Source of the DNA: Ettlia oleoabundans
Lineage: Eukaryota; Chlorophyta; Chlorophyceae; Chlamydomonadales
Direction of reading: 5' to 3'
Assembly (NCBI GenBank): GCA_019693395.1
Contig: JAAMXP010002893.1
Span: 1-16,941 of the forward strand
DNA: 16,941 nucleotides
Below the pieces are notes generated by a model. It was not told where the DNA came from and ran no database searches. It worked only from the letters and a program-made list of their open reading frames with translations. Position numbers and translations under genes: made by a program. Positions 1 to 9,500 of this stretch are shown here, one piece after another; within the stretch, counting starts at the first letter, position 1, and each line of letters begins with the position of its first letter.

Positions 1-16
1 CCCTCACACACACATA

Positions 17-60
17 CACCATCAACAACACCACCATCATCACCACCATCACACGCACAC
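17..60. repeat. CAC/CAT trinucleotide tract
   Basis: An imperfect CAC/CAT/CAA tract. In the frame of the downstream Hint exon it would read as a His/Thr run. It lies just before a good acceptor (CCTGCAG ending at 102), so it is more likely the end of an intron than coding poly-His. Confidence 0.6.
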
Positions 61-102
61 GGGCGCGTGCAAACACGACGGGCCCTTCCTCCCGGCCTGC
101 AG

Positions 103-1408
103 TTCCAGCTGTCAGGCTTTGATCGCCAGTTGCTGCGCTGACACAGACTGCTGCAGCAGTTTCTGCAACAGTGGCGCCTGCAACGACATCTGCTTCCCCG
201 CCTCCGCCACCGTGCGTGCCGCCAATGGCCGCACCCTCACCATGGCCCAGCTGCGCAGCGGCGACCGGGTGCTGGCTGTGGGCTGGGACGGAAAGCCGCG
301 GTATGAGGAGGTGTACTTCTGGAACCACAGGAACCCTGGAGGCAGTGGAAGGTTTGCCACCGTCACTGTTGCTGAGCCGGGACCCATCACTGCCGGTGGC
401 AGCGCCACCACCCGGCGCCTGCAGCTCAGCTACACCCACTACATGGCTGCGGGGCATGACACAAGCGGTGCCTGTGCTGCGCTGGCGGCTGCTGCTGCTA
501 GCGGCAGTGAAAGCGAAGAGAAGGCACAGGCAGTTTGGACCCTGGCAGCACAGGTGCGAGGATGGGGCACTTGCTTACTGGGGCTTTGCAGGTGCACTAT
601 TAAGGCAAGCAGAGGTCAACCCACTAAAGCCAACTTGCCCTGTGCCCCGGCCCCTCAACTTTTTGCCACGCTGCTTGTTGCCCAGTGCTGGTAATCAATG
701 CTGCCGCTTTTGAGCCTGCAGGAGCTGAGGTGGGAGCGGGACCACGTGATGACCCTGCCCCCCTCCCTCGAGTCCGGCATGGTGGCCTGGACACTGGGAC
801 ACAACAACACTGCCGCCACCCCGGCATGCATCCTGTCTGTGGAGGCACGGCACGAAGCCGGCGGCTTCAGTCCATTCGTGCGGGTGAGTAGGTCATCCTG
901 GCAGGAAGGCTAGCCCAACAGGTTGGCCAGCCAGAGTTTTAGGCTGCTATTCACAGCATTCAACAGCTGGCACCCGTCAACAAGCTGCCAGCCCACCCCG
1001 CGTGGTTGTTTTTATTTCGTCTCTTACGCCCTCGTGCCCTGTATGCCATTGCAGGCTCGTGGCATTGTTGTGGACGGCGTGGTTGCCAGCTCTCACACCA
1101 AGTGGGGGCCCGTCCTGGGCCGGAATGCGCTGCCTGCTGCCGCCGACTCGCTGGTGCCTGGTGTGATGGAGGCTGCGCTGCTCCCTGTGTACTGGCTGTA
1201 CCGCCTGCTGGGACCTAAGCTTGCCTTCCGCCTCAACAACCACCCTCTGTTCCTGGACGGACCCAAGGCCTGCTTTGTGGTGGGCAACATCGTGGTTTGG
1301 GGACAGCTGGCAGTGCTGGTTGCACTGGCAGCTGGCACTACCCGCCTGCTGGCACAGCGCAAGCGCGGCGCCAAAAATGGCGGTGCGGGGAAGCATAAGA
1401 CGGAGTGA
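103..1408 (+). CDS. Hedgehog/intein (Hint) domain protein, 5' partial, membrane-anchored C-terminus
   Basis: Three exons are visible: about 103-553, 722-883 and 1055-1408 (stop TGA 1406-1408), all joined in phase 0 through CAG|GTGCGA, CGG|GTGAGT and GCAG acceptors. The first exon opens with a very Cys-rich stretch (CC..DCC..FC...AC), then the Hint start Cys in CFPASATV, the block RSGDRVLAV, and LQLSYTHYMAAGHD, which has the Thr-x-x-His-like element of hog domains. Exon 3 begins ARGIVVDGVVASSH, a typical late Hint block. The protein ends with a hydrophobic segment (VVGNIVVWGQLAVLVALAAG) and a basic tail. By family, Hint domains cut the chain before the start Cys and pass on or release the N-terminal part. 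There is no intein-type C-terminal His-Asn, so hedgehog-like cleavage rather than splicing is expected. The N-terminal secreted part lies outside the window. Family call is firm; the left exon boundary is less so. Confidence 0.85.
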
Positions 1409-1480
1409 TGCGGAATCCGCATCCATTCAATTAATATTATTGAGTGCTCACTAGCCCTCATATGAGCTTTTTGGTTGCCA

Positions 1481-1740
1481 TACCATCCCCATGTCTTCAC
1501 CGACTGACGAGTTGACGAGTAACTGCTGAATGTGAGACTGACTTATCCAGGATGTGTTTACCGCCTGCTGCAGCTGCGCTGCCAGATAGTCCCCTATAAT
1601 CCTTCTCATATTACCTGGTGAAAAAGCATTCACGCTTGTTCGCCTGTGAATACAACATCATGTCAAACCATCCCATTGTTCATCGAATGACCTACGTGAC
1701 GTTGACGTAACTCTTGGCTGTAAGACTGACCTGGCATAGG
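1481..1740. repeat. Degenerate direct repeat, two copies of about 73 bases
   Basis: Copy 1 (about 1481-1551) and copy 2 (about 1666-1740) share in order ACCATCCC, a TTGACG block, TAACT, TGT(G/A)AGACTGAC and a final AGG, with small indels between. Similarity was judged by eye at roughly 70 percent. It looks like an old tandem duplication of 3' UTR or flanking sequence of the Hint gene. Confidence 0.45.
1719..1723 (+). terminator. TGTAA polyadenylation motif for the Hint gene
   Basis: TGTAA is the usual poly(A) signal in volvocine and related green algae. This copy lies about 310 bases after the Hint stop codon, a normal 3' UTR length there. It sits in the second copy of a degenerate repeat; the first copy has TGTGA at the matching place. 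Confidence 0.4.
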
Positions 1741-2741
1741 GTCCCAGCAGATGACAGTGGATTTGGTTGCCACGCAGCGGCCGCGCCAGCGTGTCGTTTT
1801 TCAGGGAATGCATAGTCCACCAAAAAAGTCGGATTCTGCTTCGACTCTAATGCTTTGAATCCGTCTTTGGTGTCCTTGCTGTGCTTGCACAGCAGCAATC
1901 TAGCCCGCTACGTCAGGAGCGCCTGCAGCATCGCATGGGTCAACAACAGCAGAGGCGGCATGTTGCTGACCTGGATTCGATGGATATTGATTGATGAGTA
2001 GAGGATACACCAGAGGATGGCACAGCCAAACACACTGGCCAAATGCGGGACAGCATTAGCCCTACCGCCATTTGGGCGGCCCCGACCGCCAGTTCGGCCG
2101 CCAAAACGCCAAGCCCCACCATAAGTCACTGCCAGGTGTGGAAAAAGTCAAGACACCCTGCCCGCATTACTTGGTTACTTCCGGACAGAGGCCACATGTG
2201 GAAGGCCCTGCATATGGTGGATTATAAGGGGGCAGTGCAAGCGCATGCGTGGGTGTGGCGACACAAAGCTTGCTTGCCAGCTCCTGCCAAGTCGACGTTA
2301 ATACTCGTCTTGGACGCCATTGCCGCCAATCTGTCTCAAAACACAGCACCGCTGATTGACCGGCTTGTAAGCAACCAAGTTGGCAGCCACGCACTCCTGC
2401 ACTTTCCAATCCAGCACCGAATCCTTCCCACGCATGCATGCACAGCATTGCAGGCATCACGAGAGAGCTAGGTGCTCTTTTTACCCCCTCCTGCAGTCCT
2501 GACGCTGACGTCCGCAGCAGGTGAGAGTTGCCTCCGGACTCGTCGGTCGCGGAGAACAGCAAAGGAGCCCAATGCTGCCGTTTGGTGCCAGCCTAGCCAG
2601 TGCCAACCTAGGAGAGCACAGTGAAGCACTCGGTGCCTGGCTGCTTGCGCGCGTCCCGCCGCGCTTGCAGGCATGGAGACAAACGGGTCTTCAATGCAGT
2701 TGGGGACAACATCATAGCAGTCCACGCCCCAGAGATACCAG

Positions 2742-3880
2742 ATGCTCACTCCTCCGCGGATGCAGCCAGAGCCATTTACAGAGCACCAGCGGCTTGGGGC
2801 TGCCAGAGTGCCGCCGCTGGAAGTTGCTACACCTGCGCCGCCTGCTCAAGCTCCTGCAGCAACAGGTGCAGGCTCTCCCAGGGCAGCGGCAGCAGTGCTT
2901 CTTGACTTTGTGGCGGCGGTGGCAGAAAGGCAGCAAAGGAACAGCAAGCAGCCACCGCCCAACCCAAACTGGTCATGGCAGGAGGCAGCGACGCCGCTGC
3001 CACCTCTGCCTCAGCACTTGCAAGCTGGGAGCCAGTGGAGCAGCCAGCGCCTACGAAGCGAGCTGGTAGGCGGTCTGGCTGCAGCAGCCCAGGAGGAAAA
3101 GCCGGTGTTGCAGGGGCCGGGAGCACCCACCACAGCAGGACAATGGAGCCAGACCCACGCCGTGCCGTTTCCGCTGCCCACCAGCTCCACCACCTCACCA
3201 GTCACCAGAAGCCGCGCCCGCCGACAGCAAGCACAGCAGCACCTTAGTGCTCCGGCAGTGGCCGCCCCACGGCCCGCCAGCGCAGGTGGTTTTCCGGCAG
3301 GACTTGTCGCGTTGCAGTGGCCATCCCCGCCAACCCCGCCGCTCAGGCTTGTGAGGTGGGGGCTCTGTGCTGGGTTCAGGGAGGGGAAAGTTATCCCGGT
3401 AGAATGCATAAGACCCAGCCTGCAGCACACCTGCATAGCTGCAGCGTGCTTTTAGCTGAACATGCAAATGAGGTTTTCAATATCATCGAAACCTCGCCTT
3501 CCTTGCTCAGTGCAGCCACCCCCTTCCACAACCCCCACTCTCAGCTTCTCCTCCATCACTGCAGAGTGCCACGGGACGCAGCAGAGGCCAAGTCAATGGA
3601 AGCCCCTGTGCTGCTCCCTTCTCACACAACAGCAGATTTGCAGCAGGGGCAGCCTGTCTGGGGCCAGCCAGTGCAGCTCTACTTGCTGCATTGGGGCCAG
3701 CTCAGCATGGCCAACTCCGTGCCTTCTATGCAGCAGATGCAAGTGATTCCACTGCCTGCCGGCATTACCAACCCAAGCATCCCGGCCTTGAGGCTGGTGC
3801 CTGTGCCAATAAGCGCGGCTCATGTGGCGCCGCCCCCTGCTGTGGTCGCTGCTGCCCGCGCAGACCTGGCTCAACAGTAG
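2742..3880 (+). CDS. Hypothetical Gln/Pro/Ala-rich protein, two-exon model
   Basis: No family recognised. Exon 1 is open from ATG 2742 (right after a CCAG, with an in-frame stop at 2715) to about 3350, where CTT|GTGAGG offers a donor. Exon 2 is read to the TAG at 3878-3880; a phase-compatible acceptor is TCTCAG ending at 3544. An alternative pair is CAG|GTGG at 3285/3286 with the acceptor ending at 3515. The product would be about 315 residues, rich in Gln, Pro and Ala, with one possible helix (AVLLDFVAAVAERQQRNSK) and a basic patch (TRSRARRQQAQQ). Exon 2 contains WGQPVQLYLLHWGQL and MQQMQVIPLPAG. The exon 2 frame was chosen over a longer overlapping frame because its third codon positions are richer in G and C. 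Composition resembles disordered regulatory proteins, but no function can be assigned. Exon 1 is doubtful, since neighbouring frames are also open, and upstream exons may be missing. Confidence 0.33.
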
Positions 3881-4285
3881 CTTGCCTGCCTGCCATCGGT
3901 GGTATTGTGCGTTTTGTTAGGGAATGGTTGGTATGCTTTTACAGTCAAGGTGAAAGGTTAGCAGGGCCCACGCATGCAGCAACTCGAGGTTCTGATGCTT
4001 TTGGTCTCAACTGGTTTGCAAGCTTGGGCAAGCAACAACCTTTCACCGCTTTCAGTGTAGAAGCAACACGTGTTTGATGCTTGAACGTGCAAACTGTATG
4101 TTAAATGCGATAATTGAGGGCCTGAACAACAGCGGCAAAGCACAACAACAGGACGAGGAATTGAATGCAGGAGAACATTGTCATGCTTGACTGAATCACA
4201 ATAGCCGCACCTAAGGCCATGCAGCTGGTTCCAAAAAACGGGCTGCCAAGCGAGGGCATGGCGGCAAAAGTGTGTCGAGCGGGTT
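3881..4285. other. Convergent intergenic region
   Basis: This 405-base stretch lies between the stop of the plus-strand Q/P-rich gene and the stop of the minus-strand unknown gene, so it holds both 3' UTRs. A minus-strand TGTAA motif lies at 3939-3943. I found no plus-strand TGTAA here. No RNA gene or further ORF with support was seen. Confidence 0.5.
3939..3943 (-). terminator. TGTAA polyadenylation motif for the minus-strand unknown gene
   Basis: TTACA on the plus strand, so TGTAA on the minus strand, about 345 bases beyond the minus-strand stop at 4286. It is the only such motif in the convergent gap. If used, the minus transcript would end within 60 bases of the plus-strand gene's stop codon. 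Confidence 0.4.
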
Positions 4286-6399
4286 TTACTGCAACTGCTG
4301 CTGCTCCTGCCGCCGTGCCGCCGCTGCCGCCGCTGCCTGCCGCCGCAGCTTCATAGCTTGATGATCCGCAAACACCTCTGCATCAACATGGCAGCGGACA
4401 GGCAGGCAGGCAGGCAAGCAAGCGAGCAGCGCTGATGGAGGATACACCAGGGGTCAACAGTCAGGACAGGCCTTTCCGGACAGTAGTTCCCCAAACACTC
4501 ATGCAGAACACCCCACAGGCCTGTGAGCTTCGATGGCCGGCATAACCCAGTCAGTGCACCATTCAGGCACGTCATGTACCCTGCACAAGCTCCGCCAGTG
4601 GTCGGTCGTAGTTGTTGGGCACCGCAGCTGCAAAAACGGACTCAAGGAGGCCTGCAGTCATGCAGGGCAGCCCCACAAGGAAGCTAACTCATCTGTTGGC
4701 GTTCGGGTTTACAAACATGTTCATCCACATGCCAGATGGCGAGCAGTGCGTGCCTCAGCTGGCTGGCCAGGGGTCCGCAGTCTGCAATGTTCAAGCTTGG
4801 GCATTACAGTGGCATGTTGCACCGTACTGTCTGCGGCACAAGCGAACACCCACCCGCCTCCCGGTAGGCTGCTATTGTCTCCATCACTTCCGCTGCCACC
4901 ATGCCCGACAGGAACAACACTCGCCTGGTGCCCAGCAGAGCCTGCAGCTCAGAGCACCAAGACACGGGCCAAGCGATTGACTGCTATTGTTAAGGATAGC
5001 ACCGGTAGGCCAGGTACTTAACCAACATGTCAGCTGCAACAGCCTTGCCAGTGTGCAGCGGTTTGGCAGCTATCAAGTAGCACCCCACTTGCTCAAACTG
5101 TGGCACTGGATCCATCTCCAGGGCTGCCCCCAGGCTGCCAGACATTGCTGCTGAGGGAGCCGGGATGACCTGCAGGCAGCAGGACAGGGAGGGGTGGGGT
5201 GTAACTGTGTGCTTGTGCCCGCAGGCTCGCCAGCCTTTGTTGACCCCAAAGCGCCCACTAGGCAGTCTGTTGCTGCACTACTAGCTGGGTGGTGCTTGGC
5301 CTCCACCTCAAACACATACGTGAGTCCCCTTGGAAGCACAGCATGAGCGAGGCGCAACGGAGCAGCCACCCGACTGCAACAACCAGCCAACCCCTGGGCA
5401 TCCAGCACCCACCAACCACTAGTTTCCACCATGAACTACCGAACCAGCCCAGAGAAGGCCAACGGCCACGGTACATAAGCACACGTCCACATCTCCTGCG
5501 CTTCACCCACCACATGCGCTGTTCGAACCCCACACAACACTTATCCACGGCACAGCCCACCTTCACCATGTCTCCTTCCATGTCCTCGTGCACCAGCCGC
5601 CGCAGCCGCTCAAACTCCAGCTGCGTGAAGCCCACGGCCAGCAATGCCTGCAGGGACGACATGGTGCCTCATCTTGGGGCTGGGAGGAGTTGGTACCGGG
5701 TATTGGTATACCAGAGTGGTCAACGGTCCCATTGGTCAACGGTCCCATGCAGGTATTGGTCCCATGCACCAGGGGTGGGTTGTTCTCAAGGTAAAAACTG
5801 GGCGCATGGGCGGCGACAGCAGGGAAAGATAGGAAATTAGAGAGGGGGGGAAGTGTGAGGCACAGCAGAAGAGCAACAAGTCATGTGTGTGAATGGCTGC
5901 AGACGGGCGGTCACCCCAGGTGCGTACATGCTGAGGCAAAGGTTGCCAAAAGGAGGGGGTAAAATGCGCAACTGCTGCGGCCATTGAGCTCCTGCAGCGT
6001 AATTAAACCAGGCAGGGTGCTATGTCGCATACAACACTGCAGCCGCACCAGGGGGCCAAAAGGCGCCTCGCTGCCGCCATCAAGTGAGCCGGAGCTATCA
6101 GTATCCAGCTGCACCATCTTCCCCCCCTCCTCATCCACCATACCCTCCTCCTCGTCACCAAGCTGCTGCTCAGGCTGTTGACTGCCGCTGCTACTTCCAA
6201 AGAGGCCGCCAAAGAGGCCTGCTGCAGGTGGTCCGGGAGCACGCGACGGTTGCCCCCAATGCTGGGCATGCTGCCGCCGCTTGTTGTTGAGCCGCCAGAC
6301 GCCGCCGGCCTCATGGTGCTGTCGGTCAGAGAGCTGTGCCCGTCTGGAGCCCGGACAGAGCGTGGCGGAAACACTGGAGCAGAGAAGTGGTGCCGACAT
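4286..6399 (-). CDS. Conserved-looking unknown protein, possibly plastid-targeted, eight exons
   Basis: Proposed exons in transcript order: 6399-6049, 5647-5567, 5393-5259, 5169-5023, 4941-4854, 4781-4713, 4651-4580, 4377-4286. Phases agree throughout and give 344 residues plus TAA. Short introns of 61 to 89 bases separate several exons. The N-terminus (MSAPLLCSSVSATLCPGSRR) is Ser/Ala/Arg-rich with no acids, like an algal transit peptide. It is followed by GLFGGLFGSSSG and an acidic stretch (GDEEEGMVDEEGG). The core reads ALLAVGFTQLEFERLRRLVH, GLTYVFEVEAKHH, FEQVGCYLIAAKPLHTGKAV, GTRRVLFLSGMVAAEVMETI and RHALLAIWHVDEH. It ends in a charged, Ala/Gln-rich helix (KLRRQAAAAAAARRQEQQQLQ region). 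I recognise no family. The exon 2-3 junction is the weakest: donors at 5567 and 5561 and acceptors at 5394 or upstream fit. A second frame is also open in exon 1. The first intron holds a tandem repeat and the last a GGCA run. Confidence 0.6.
5717..5765. repeat. 16-base tandem repeat with a partial third copy, in an intron
   Basis: TGGTCAACGGTCCCAT occurs at 5717-5732 and again at 5733-5748, exactly adjacent. TGGTCCCAT recurs at 5757-5765. Just upstream, 5691-5712 is an imperfect palindrome around GGTACC and GTATAC. The block lies in the first intron of the minus-strand unknown gene. Confidence 0.85.
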
Positions 6400-6509
6400 G
6401 CTTCTATTATTTGCGTCTCACTTACGCTGCGCCTCAGCCGAGTCACAAGAGCACGTAATAAGAGAAATGATATCACTCAGATGGAAGTGAGGAGGTGGCG
6501 CCAAGAGTG
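6400..6509. promoter_or_regulatory. Divergent promoter / shared 5' UTR region
   Basis: Only 110 bases separate the proposed start codons of the minus-strand unknown gene (6399) and the plus-strand YVH1-HAD gene (6510). Both core promoters and 5' leaders must fit here or overlap the opposite gene. It is A/T-richer than its surroundings (for example 6454-6474) and shows no clear TATA box. On the minus strand GTAAGTGAG (6425-6417) is a strong donor-like sequence, so the minus gene could instead have a non-coding first exon overlapping the plus gene. Confidence 0.5.
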
Positions 6510-9500
6510 ATGGCGGCAGCAATACCTGCTGATTGGAAGCCTGCAATACCTGCTGATCTTCCAATTGCATCGCCAACTATCACCCTCAGTCGCCCTGTTA
6601 CGAGCCTGGAGGGCGGCAAGCCGCTTGGGCGCCGTGGCCAAACTGCAGCTGACGCCATGCCGCGAAGTTTGCACGTTGGCGAGGTGGCTCCAGGTGCGCA
6701 ATGCTGCACTTATCAAATCACCCATCAATGCCTCGATGCCAACCATGGCCAAACGTCCCCCACATGGTGCTGCCCCACGTCGCCGCCTTGCCCCTTGTTC
6801 TTGACTCGAGCAGGACTTTTCCTGGGCGACCTTTCAAGCCTGGACCACGTTAAAGAGTTGGGAATCACACACGTGGTGGTGAGATACAGATTCAGTCCTC
6901 CACATTGATGCATGGCACGGCAACTCCTTGGCCGCTCGCTCCCGCCAGCAGGCATTCACCCTGACTGCTGAAGCGCTATTAACGTGCTCCATTCACATTG
7001 GCACCTCCCCTGCAGACAGTACTTAACGATCCTGGCACACTGCAGCACCCGGCTCTGGGTCCTGGCAGCGGCCTGCAGCGCCATTTGGTCGATCTACACG
7101 ACATCACAAAGGCAAACTTGCTGCAGCAGCTGCCCGCCGCGCTGGAATTCATAGCTGCAGCTCTGGGGGCGGTCACAAGCGAGCCACAAGTAAACAGTCC
7201 AGATGCCAATGAAGGCGCTCGCAGTAACGATATCGGCACTCCTGATAGCAGCAGCAAGAGCAGAGGCCGGGTGCTGATCCATTGCGCTCAGGGTGTCTCC
7301 CGCAGTGCTGCCGTGGCCACAGCCTGCCTCATGGCCCGCGCGCCGCCACCCGGGCTGGAGCCAGCTGCCGCGCTGGCAGCGGTGCAGCGGTGCTGGCCAG
7401 CGGCCGCTCCCAACCCTGGGTTTATAGCCCAGCTGGAGCTGTTTCACGCCATGGGCTGCCGCCTGCTGGAGTCGTATGTGCCGTATAAGCGCTTCCTGCT
7501 GCAGCAGGTGGGGGTTCAAGGGTGGCACAAGACTGGAAAGGTCGCGGCAGACTTTGCTGACTTTAGCAAGCGCAACTATGGCAGACACTTTGGTGCACAG
7601 GCAGGAGTTGGGACAACAGTGCCAGCGGGGTGTAGGCTGCGTGTGCTGCTCCACGAGGCCCCTGCTCCTAGGCTGAATGCCCCAGCATCTGAAAAAATGC
7701 TATTCATGAGGCACTAAATAATGTCCTTGCTCCCTGCCACTGCTAATTGTACTGCCACTGGTACTCGCAGGCAGGCCAGCAGTATCAAAAGGCTGGCTAC
7801 CTAGATGCTGCTTCGCTGCCTCAGCCTCAGGAGGCGGCAGCAGCAGCGGCAGGCGGTACAGGCGCCGGTCCCGGTCCTACATTGTACCGCTGCCGCAAGT
7901 GCCGCGCTCTGGTGGCCACAGCACACAATATTGTGGAAGTAGAGCAGGTGGGAGAGGAAGGTGGCAGTGGGGATTGACGCCTGCTTGCACCTTGGTCTCT
8001 CCGCAAAGCGCGTGTTGGTTGGTTTATTCCGTCCCATTTCAACACCCCTTGCGAGCCATACCTTGGTGCGCCGCATTCGCTCGGGATTTTCTCCTTTGCT
8101 GGTGGTTGTGATCACATGATACTTATATGTGAACACGACACCCTCATGCGTAAGCTATGCATTCGTCCTGTGCCCCCGCAGGGCCCCGGTGCTGCCGCCT
8201 TCAGCTGGCGCAAGCGCGATAAGCAGCAGCGACAGTCGCTGGGCGCTCAGGTTGACGATGTCTACAGCCCCGCACCTGGCGCGGTGGGCAGCAGCAGCAG
8301 CGAGGACGGCAGCCTGTTTGTTGAACCGCTCCGCTGGATGTGTGAGCCGGGTGGCAGCGGCAGCGCGGCGGCGGACAGCGTGGCGGCAGGCGCGGTGCAG
8401 GGCAAGCTGTACTGCCCCAAGTGAGTGTGTTACCGCACGCCCTGTATCGTGTTTGCATCTGATGTCTGCACCACAAGCACTTGTACACCCCGCTGTGCTG
8501 CACCGCTGTGTGGTGTCTCATGCACCTGCGTGCCACGCCACAGTGCGCTGCACTGGGCTTTCCTCAGGCTCCTGCCCAGCGCCGCTCCCTGCCCTGCCCT
8601 GCCCTGCCCTGCCCTGCCCTGCCCTGCCCTGCCCTGCCCTGCCTTCCACTATCTTGTGCACCTCACCCCTTGCAGGTGTGGCGCCCGCCTGGGATCGTTC
8701 AACTGGGCCGGCACACAGAGCAGCAGCGGGGCCTGGGTCACACCCGCCTTCCAGGTGAATGTGGTCCACCTGTTCAGGGTTGTTTCACAGCCCAAAGCAG
8801 CCTCTTGCACCACAGATGGTCTTGTTAAAAACAGATTGGTTCTGATGGGAGGCTGACAGGGGGTGCACACGGGGTGCACGCGGGGTGCACGTTGGGGTGC
8901 ACAAGTGGTGCATGTTTGCCTGTCTGCCCGCTACATTGACTCAAGCGGCATGCTGGCCTCCCCACCAAACCACCACCACCCACCCCACAAACATTCACCC
9001 AAAAGCCCCCACCCCACACCATACCCCCACCTGCAGCTGCACCTCTCCAAGCTGGACGCTGTAGACCCGCGCCCCCCTTCAGCCCTGGCTGCCATACGAC
9101 AGCCACGCATGCTGGGCGGCGGCAGTGGCGGCAGCCCTGCAACAGCAACAGCAGAGGCACAGGCAGCAGCACCAGCTGCTGCAGTCGGAGCTGGTTATCC
9201 TGTGCAGGGCGTGGCGCAGGCAGCACAGCAGTTGCGGCGCACGCAGCTGGCCGATACATCATCGCCGCCCGTAGCAGGCGCTGCTGCAGCCGCAGCAGCT
9301 TCTTCACCAATCAAAGCCGCCACAAGCGCTGCGGCAGCTGCTCCGGCATCAGCCGCTCTTGCGCCCACCGGCAGTGGCAGCATGGATGATACTGTCGGTT
9401 CCACCTCCCGCTGTACCAGCAGCACCTTCTTCCGGTACCTGGTACTGGACTGTGACGGTGTGCTGGTGGATTCCGAGCGGGCCAGCTGTGAGGCCTTGCG

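Larger units (their letters stand above)
1409..2741. other. Intergenic stretch, no supported gene
   Basis: After the Hint stop this stretch is less GC-rich and holds the putative poly(A) motif and the degenerate repeat. Two small GC hairpins lie near 2065-2100 (for example CCGCC 2065-2069 with GGCGG 2075-2079). The longest open frame (2043-2471, plus) has no recognisable domain, good start or splice support. An upstream exon of the 2742 gene could be hidden at 2500-2741, but I cannot define one. Confidence 0.5.
6814..9060 (+). other. YVH1/DUSP12 half: phosphatase domain plus zinc-binding tail
   Basis: Exons 2 to 7 (start) carry the part alignable to animal and fungal YVH1: GLFLGDLSSL and LGITHVV, the DLHDITKANLL acid loop, LIHCAQGVSRSAA, then IAQLELFHAMGC before the zinc tail. 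About 28 extra residues rich in Ser, Asp and Asn (7174-7270) sit between the acid loop and the P-loop compared with human DUSP12 as I remember it. The tail ends with LHLSKLD, matching the usual end of YVH1 proteins, where a stop codon would normally follow within some 20 residues. Here the frame continues. Missing zinc ligands are described in the findings. Confidence 0.85.

Noticed and set aside
2043..2471. 142-codon open frame on the plus strand
   Set aside because: No domain, low G/C at third positions, no splice links, and chance open frames of this length are common here.
3565..4077. Alternative plus-strand frame through exon 2 of the Q/P-rich gene, longer and Cys-rich
   Set aside because: Its third codon positions are poorer in G and C than those of the frame ending at 3880, and it reads into the 3' flank.
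6473..6752. Two minus-strand open frames overlapping the first exon of YVH1-HAD
   Set aside because: They are the reverse of a well-supported exon whose phase and GLFLGD continuation fit the phosphatase family. The minus-strand gene has a cleaner start at 6399.
7508..7717. Extension of phosphatase exon 3 to the stop at 7717, giving a short protein without the zinc tail
   Set aside because: CAG|GTGGGG at 7507/7508 is a good donor and joining to 7771 restores the YVH1-like sequence. The read-through would be intron retention at most.
8518..8769. Open frames reading the GCCCT tract as LPCPA or GRAGQ repeats
   Set aside because: A five-base repeat stays open in several frames by itself. It lies in an intron between two halves of a conserved zinc motif.
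8860..8902. Possible CRISPR-like array (regularly spaced GGGGTGCAC)
   Set aside because: Units are 9 bases with 2 to 3 base gaps, no spacers, in a eukaryotic intron.
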